Below are positions 62,164 through 64,000 of a stretch of 64,000 nucleotides of DNA, in pieces. The stretch spans positions 1 to 64,000 of the forward strand of contig NZ_JAGGPP010000027.1 of assembly GCF_018613755.1 (NCBI RefSeq), given 5' to 3'. The notes beneath the pieces are model-generated. The model saw only the letters and a list, made by a program, of their open reading frames with translations, was not told the origin of the DNA and did not search any database. Origin of the DNA: Arthrobacter sp. ISL-72 (GTDB lineage: Bacteria; Actinomycetota; Actinomycetes; Actinomycetales; Micrococcaceae). The position numbers and the translations under genes are program-made. Each line of letters starts with the position of its first letter. Positions within the stretch are counted from its first letter, which is position 1.

Positions 62164-63138
62164 ATGGACTTCTTTGAAACAATCATGTTTCCGTTCAAAT
62201 GGCTTGTGTCCATCATCATGGTGGGCTTCCATGAGGGCCTGAGCAGCATTGGGCTGCCCGAGGCCAGCGGCTGGACCTGGACGCTGTCCATCATCGGGTT
62301 GGTGCTGGTGATCCGTGCCGCCCTCATCCCCGTCTTCGTCAAGCAGATCAAGGCACAGCGCGGCATGCAGCTGCTGCAGCCGGACCTGAAGAAGCTGCAG
62401 GAAAAGTACAAGGGGAAGACTGACCAGCTGTCCCGCCAGGCCATGGCGCAGGAACAGATGGCCATGTACAAGAAGCACGGAACCAACCCGTTCTCCGCCT
62501 GCCTGCCCATGCTCATCCAGATGCCGTTCTTCTTTGCCTTGTTCCAGGTGCTGTCGGGCATCAGCACAGCCCGTGATAAGGGTCTCGGTATCGGTGCCAT
62601 GAGCCACGATCAAGTGACGCAGTTCGATGAGTCCACCATCTTCGGTGCCCCACTCTCGGCAACGCTGCTTCATAACCCCGAAGGCAACCCTGTAGCGGTC
62701 ACCATCCTGACCATCGTGATGATCCTGGCCATGACGGCCTCGCAGTTCATCACCCAGAAGCAGATCATGGCCAAGAACATGTCCGAAGAGGCCATGGCCA
62801 GCCCGTTTATGCGCCAGCAGAAGATGATGCTCTACATCCTGCCGATCGTCTTCGGTGTGGGTGGCATCAACTTCCCTATCGGTGTCCTCATCTACTGGAC
62901 CACCACCAACCTCTGGACCATGGCGCAGCAGTTCTTCGTCATCCGCCGCATGCCGACGCCGGGATCCCCCGCCGCCAAGGCCCTCGCAGAGCGCCGTGCC
63001 GCCAAGGGACTGCCGGCCCTGCCGGGCCTGGGAGGCAAGAAGGTCGACGTCGAGGCTGAAGCCGCCGCTGCTGCCGCGGTCGCCGAGGCCAAGGGACAGC
63101 GCATCCAGCCACAACGTAAGAACAGGAAGAAGAAGTAA
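62164..63138 (+). CDS. yidC: membrane protein insertase YidC
   Basis: The 324-residue Oxa1-type insertase has five membrane helices. It shows WTWTLSIIGLVLVIRAALIP, the conserved positive arginine in VIRAAL, KAQRGMQLLQPDLKKLQEKY, ACLPMLIQMPFFFALFQVLS and a C-terminal basic tail ending RKNRKKK. It inserts proteins into the cytoplasmic membrane with or without SecYEG. It is directly followed by khpB. Confidence 0.97.
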   Translation: MDFFETIMFPFKWLVSIIMVGFHEGLSSIGLPEASGWTWTLSIIGLVLVIRAALIPVFVKQIKAQRGMQLLQPDLKKLQEKYKGKTDQLSRQAMAQEQMAMYKKHGTNPFSACLPMLIQMPFFFALFQVLSGISTARDKGLGIGAMSHDQVTQFDESTIFGAPLSATLLHNPEGNPVAVTILTIVMILAMTASQFITQKQIMAKNMSEEAMASPFMRQQKMMLYILPIVFGVGGINFPIGVLIYWTTTNLWTMAQQFFVIRRMPTPGSPAAKALAERRAAKGLPALPGLGGKKVDVEAEAAAAAAVAEAKGQRIQPQRKNRKKK

Positions 63139-63704
63139 TGTCTGTCGAGAGCACCGAAAACGCCGTTTCCGCCGAGGGCGTTGAAGACCACGACGACACC
63201 CGCGACGAGATGCAGGATGCGGGCAAAGGCTCTTCTGTGAGCCGGCTGGAAGAAGAGGGCGACGTCGCCGCCGACTACCTCGAGGAACTGCTGGACATCG
63301 CCGACATCGACGGCGACATCGACATCGAGGTCCGTAACGGACGGACCTACATCTCCATCGTGGCTGAGGAAGAATCTGCCGGGCTCGAGAGCCTTGTTGG
63401 CCGCGACGGTGAAGTTCTGGAAGCCCTCCAGGAGCTGACCCGCCTTTCTGTCCTTTCCGCAACGGAAAACCGCTCCCGGCTGGTGCTGGACATCAACGGA
63501 TACCGCCAGGAGCGTGCCGGCCACCTGCAGAAGATCGCAGAGGACGCAGTGGCTTCCGTGAAGGAATCCGGCAATGCCGTGGCGCTGGAACCGATGAGTG
63601 CTTATGAGCGGAAGATCGTCCATGACGCCGTTGCCGATCTTGGATTTGTGAGCGAATCCGAAGGCGAAGGTGCCGGGAGGCACATTGTTGTCTCAGCAGA
63701 CTGA
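63138..63704 (+). CDS. khpB: KhpB/Jag-type RNA-binding protein (KH and R3H domains)
   Basis: The 188-residue protein has an acidic N-terminus, a KH-like domain (ISIVAEEESAGLESLVGRDG, EVLEALQELTRL) and an R3H domain (VALEPMSAYERKIVHDAVAD). It binds RNA with KhpA and influences cell division and wall growth in Gram-positives. Its ATG overlaps the yidC stop (TAATG), so translation is coupled. Confidence 0.95.
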   Translation: MSVESTENAVSAEGVEDHDDTRDEMQDAGKGSSVSRLEEEGDVAADYLEELLDIADIDGDIDIEVRNGRTYISIVAEEESAGLESLVGRDGEVLEALQELTRLSVLSATENRSRLVLDINGYRQERAGHLQKIAEDAVASVKESGNAVALEPMSAYERKIVHDAVADLGFVSESEGEGAGRHIVVSAD

Positions 63705-64000
63705 AGACGCCGGGACGCTGACAATGGTTGACATCACTGCCGCGGAGCTAAAGGCGGCCGAGGCGATCTTCGGTGACCGTCTGGATCTGGCCAAGCGTTA
63801 TGTAGAGCACCTGGCCACATCCGGAACGGAGCGGGGACTGATCGGCCCCCGTGAAGTCCCCCGGCTCTGGAGCCGGCATGTGTTGAATTGTGCCGTCATT
63901 GAGCGGGAAATCGCCGAGGGCAGCCACGTCGCGGACGTTGGAAGCGGGGCCGGCCTTCCCGGGCTGTGCTTGGCCATTGCCCGTCCCGATCTGGAACTGA
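63688..64000 (+). CDS. rsmG: 16S rRNA (guanine-N7) methyltransferase RsmG, partial
   Basis: The N-terminal 104 codons are present; the gene runs past the right edge. It shows LWSRHVLNCAVIEREIAEGS and the SAM-binding motif VADVGSGAGLPGLCLAIARP. It methylates G527 of 16S rRNA. The start is uncertain: TTG at 63688 (or 63685) has GGGAGG upstream and overlaps khpB, while the ATG at 63724 has only a weak RBS. Confidence 0.9.
   Translation, partial: MSQQTEDAGTLTMVDITAAELKAAEAIFGDRLDLAKRYVEHLATSGTERGLIGPREVPRLWSRHVLNCAVIEREIAEGSHVADVGSGAGLPGLCLAIARPDLEL

Overview
The window is a high-GC actinobacterial chromosome segment whose gene content and order fit Micrococcaceae, most likely Arthrobacter or Pseudarthrobacter. 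The evidence is the order rpmH-rnpA-yidD-yidC-khpB-rsmG next to dnaA-dnaN-gnd-recF-DUF721-gyrB-gyrA-DUF3566-tRNA-Ile-DLW39-tRNA-Ala, the FHA/PstP/RodA/PbpA/PknA/PknB operon with CrgA nearby, many GTG/TTG starts, and a putrescine oxidase very like that of Kocuria. The genus is an inference.

Layout. 1-1.7 kb: 5' part of gcvP (minus strand) under a tandem glycine riboswitch. 1.7-2.6 kb: inverted repeats and decayed remnants of a sugar ABC transporter. 2.7-13.3 kb: small accessory and housekeeping genes (lipoprotein, DUF5997 pair, thymidylate-kinase-like protein, LacI regulator beside a DUF2961 remnant, PspC peptide, copper-binding four-helix protein, PPOX stress protein, putrescine oxidase with divergent TetR).

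13.3-27.8 kb: an aldaric-acid (glucarate/galactarate/talarate) utilisation island. A LysR regulator is divergent from a tripartite tricarboxylate-type transporter operon (TctC-TctB-TctA-UspA) ending in a glucarate-dehydratase-family gene. A second operon carries 5-dehydro-4-deoxyglucarate dehydratase, 2-oxoglutarate semialdehyde dehydrogenase, canonical glucarate dehydratase and an AEC transporter. A third unit carries a talarate/galactarate dehydratase, a GntR regulator and a frameshifted MFS transporter. The first two operons share an almost superimposable promoter/operator; the third has a GntR-type palindrome across its -35. The expected pathway is aldarate to 5-dehydro-4-deoxyglucarate, to 2-oxoglutarate semialdehyde, to 2-oxoglutarate.

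27.9-40.2 kb: tRNA-Leu, the growth/division signalling operon (fhaA, fhaB, pstP, rodA, pbpA, pknA, pknB), then on the other strand a TrpG/PabA-type amidotransferase, a tiny membrane protein and a class E sortase, and crgA. 40.2-49 kb: M6 secreted protease, DNA-3-methyladenine glycosylase I, a gene-free 690-bp block packed with DnaA boxes, rhomboid protease, cyclophilin, glycosyltransferase, an EamA transporter with an in-frame stop, and tRNA-Ala and tRNA-Ile. 49-64 kb: gyrA, gyrB, DUF721, recF, gnd, dnaN, dnaA, rpmH, rnpA, yidD, yidC, khpB and the start of rsmG, with DnaA boxes on both sides of dnaA.

The most unusual signals are the DnaA-box cluster between two convergent genes about 15 kb from dnaA, and the duplicated LysR-type control module of the aldarate island.
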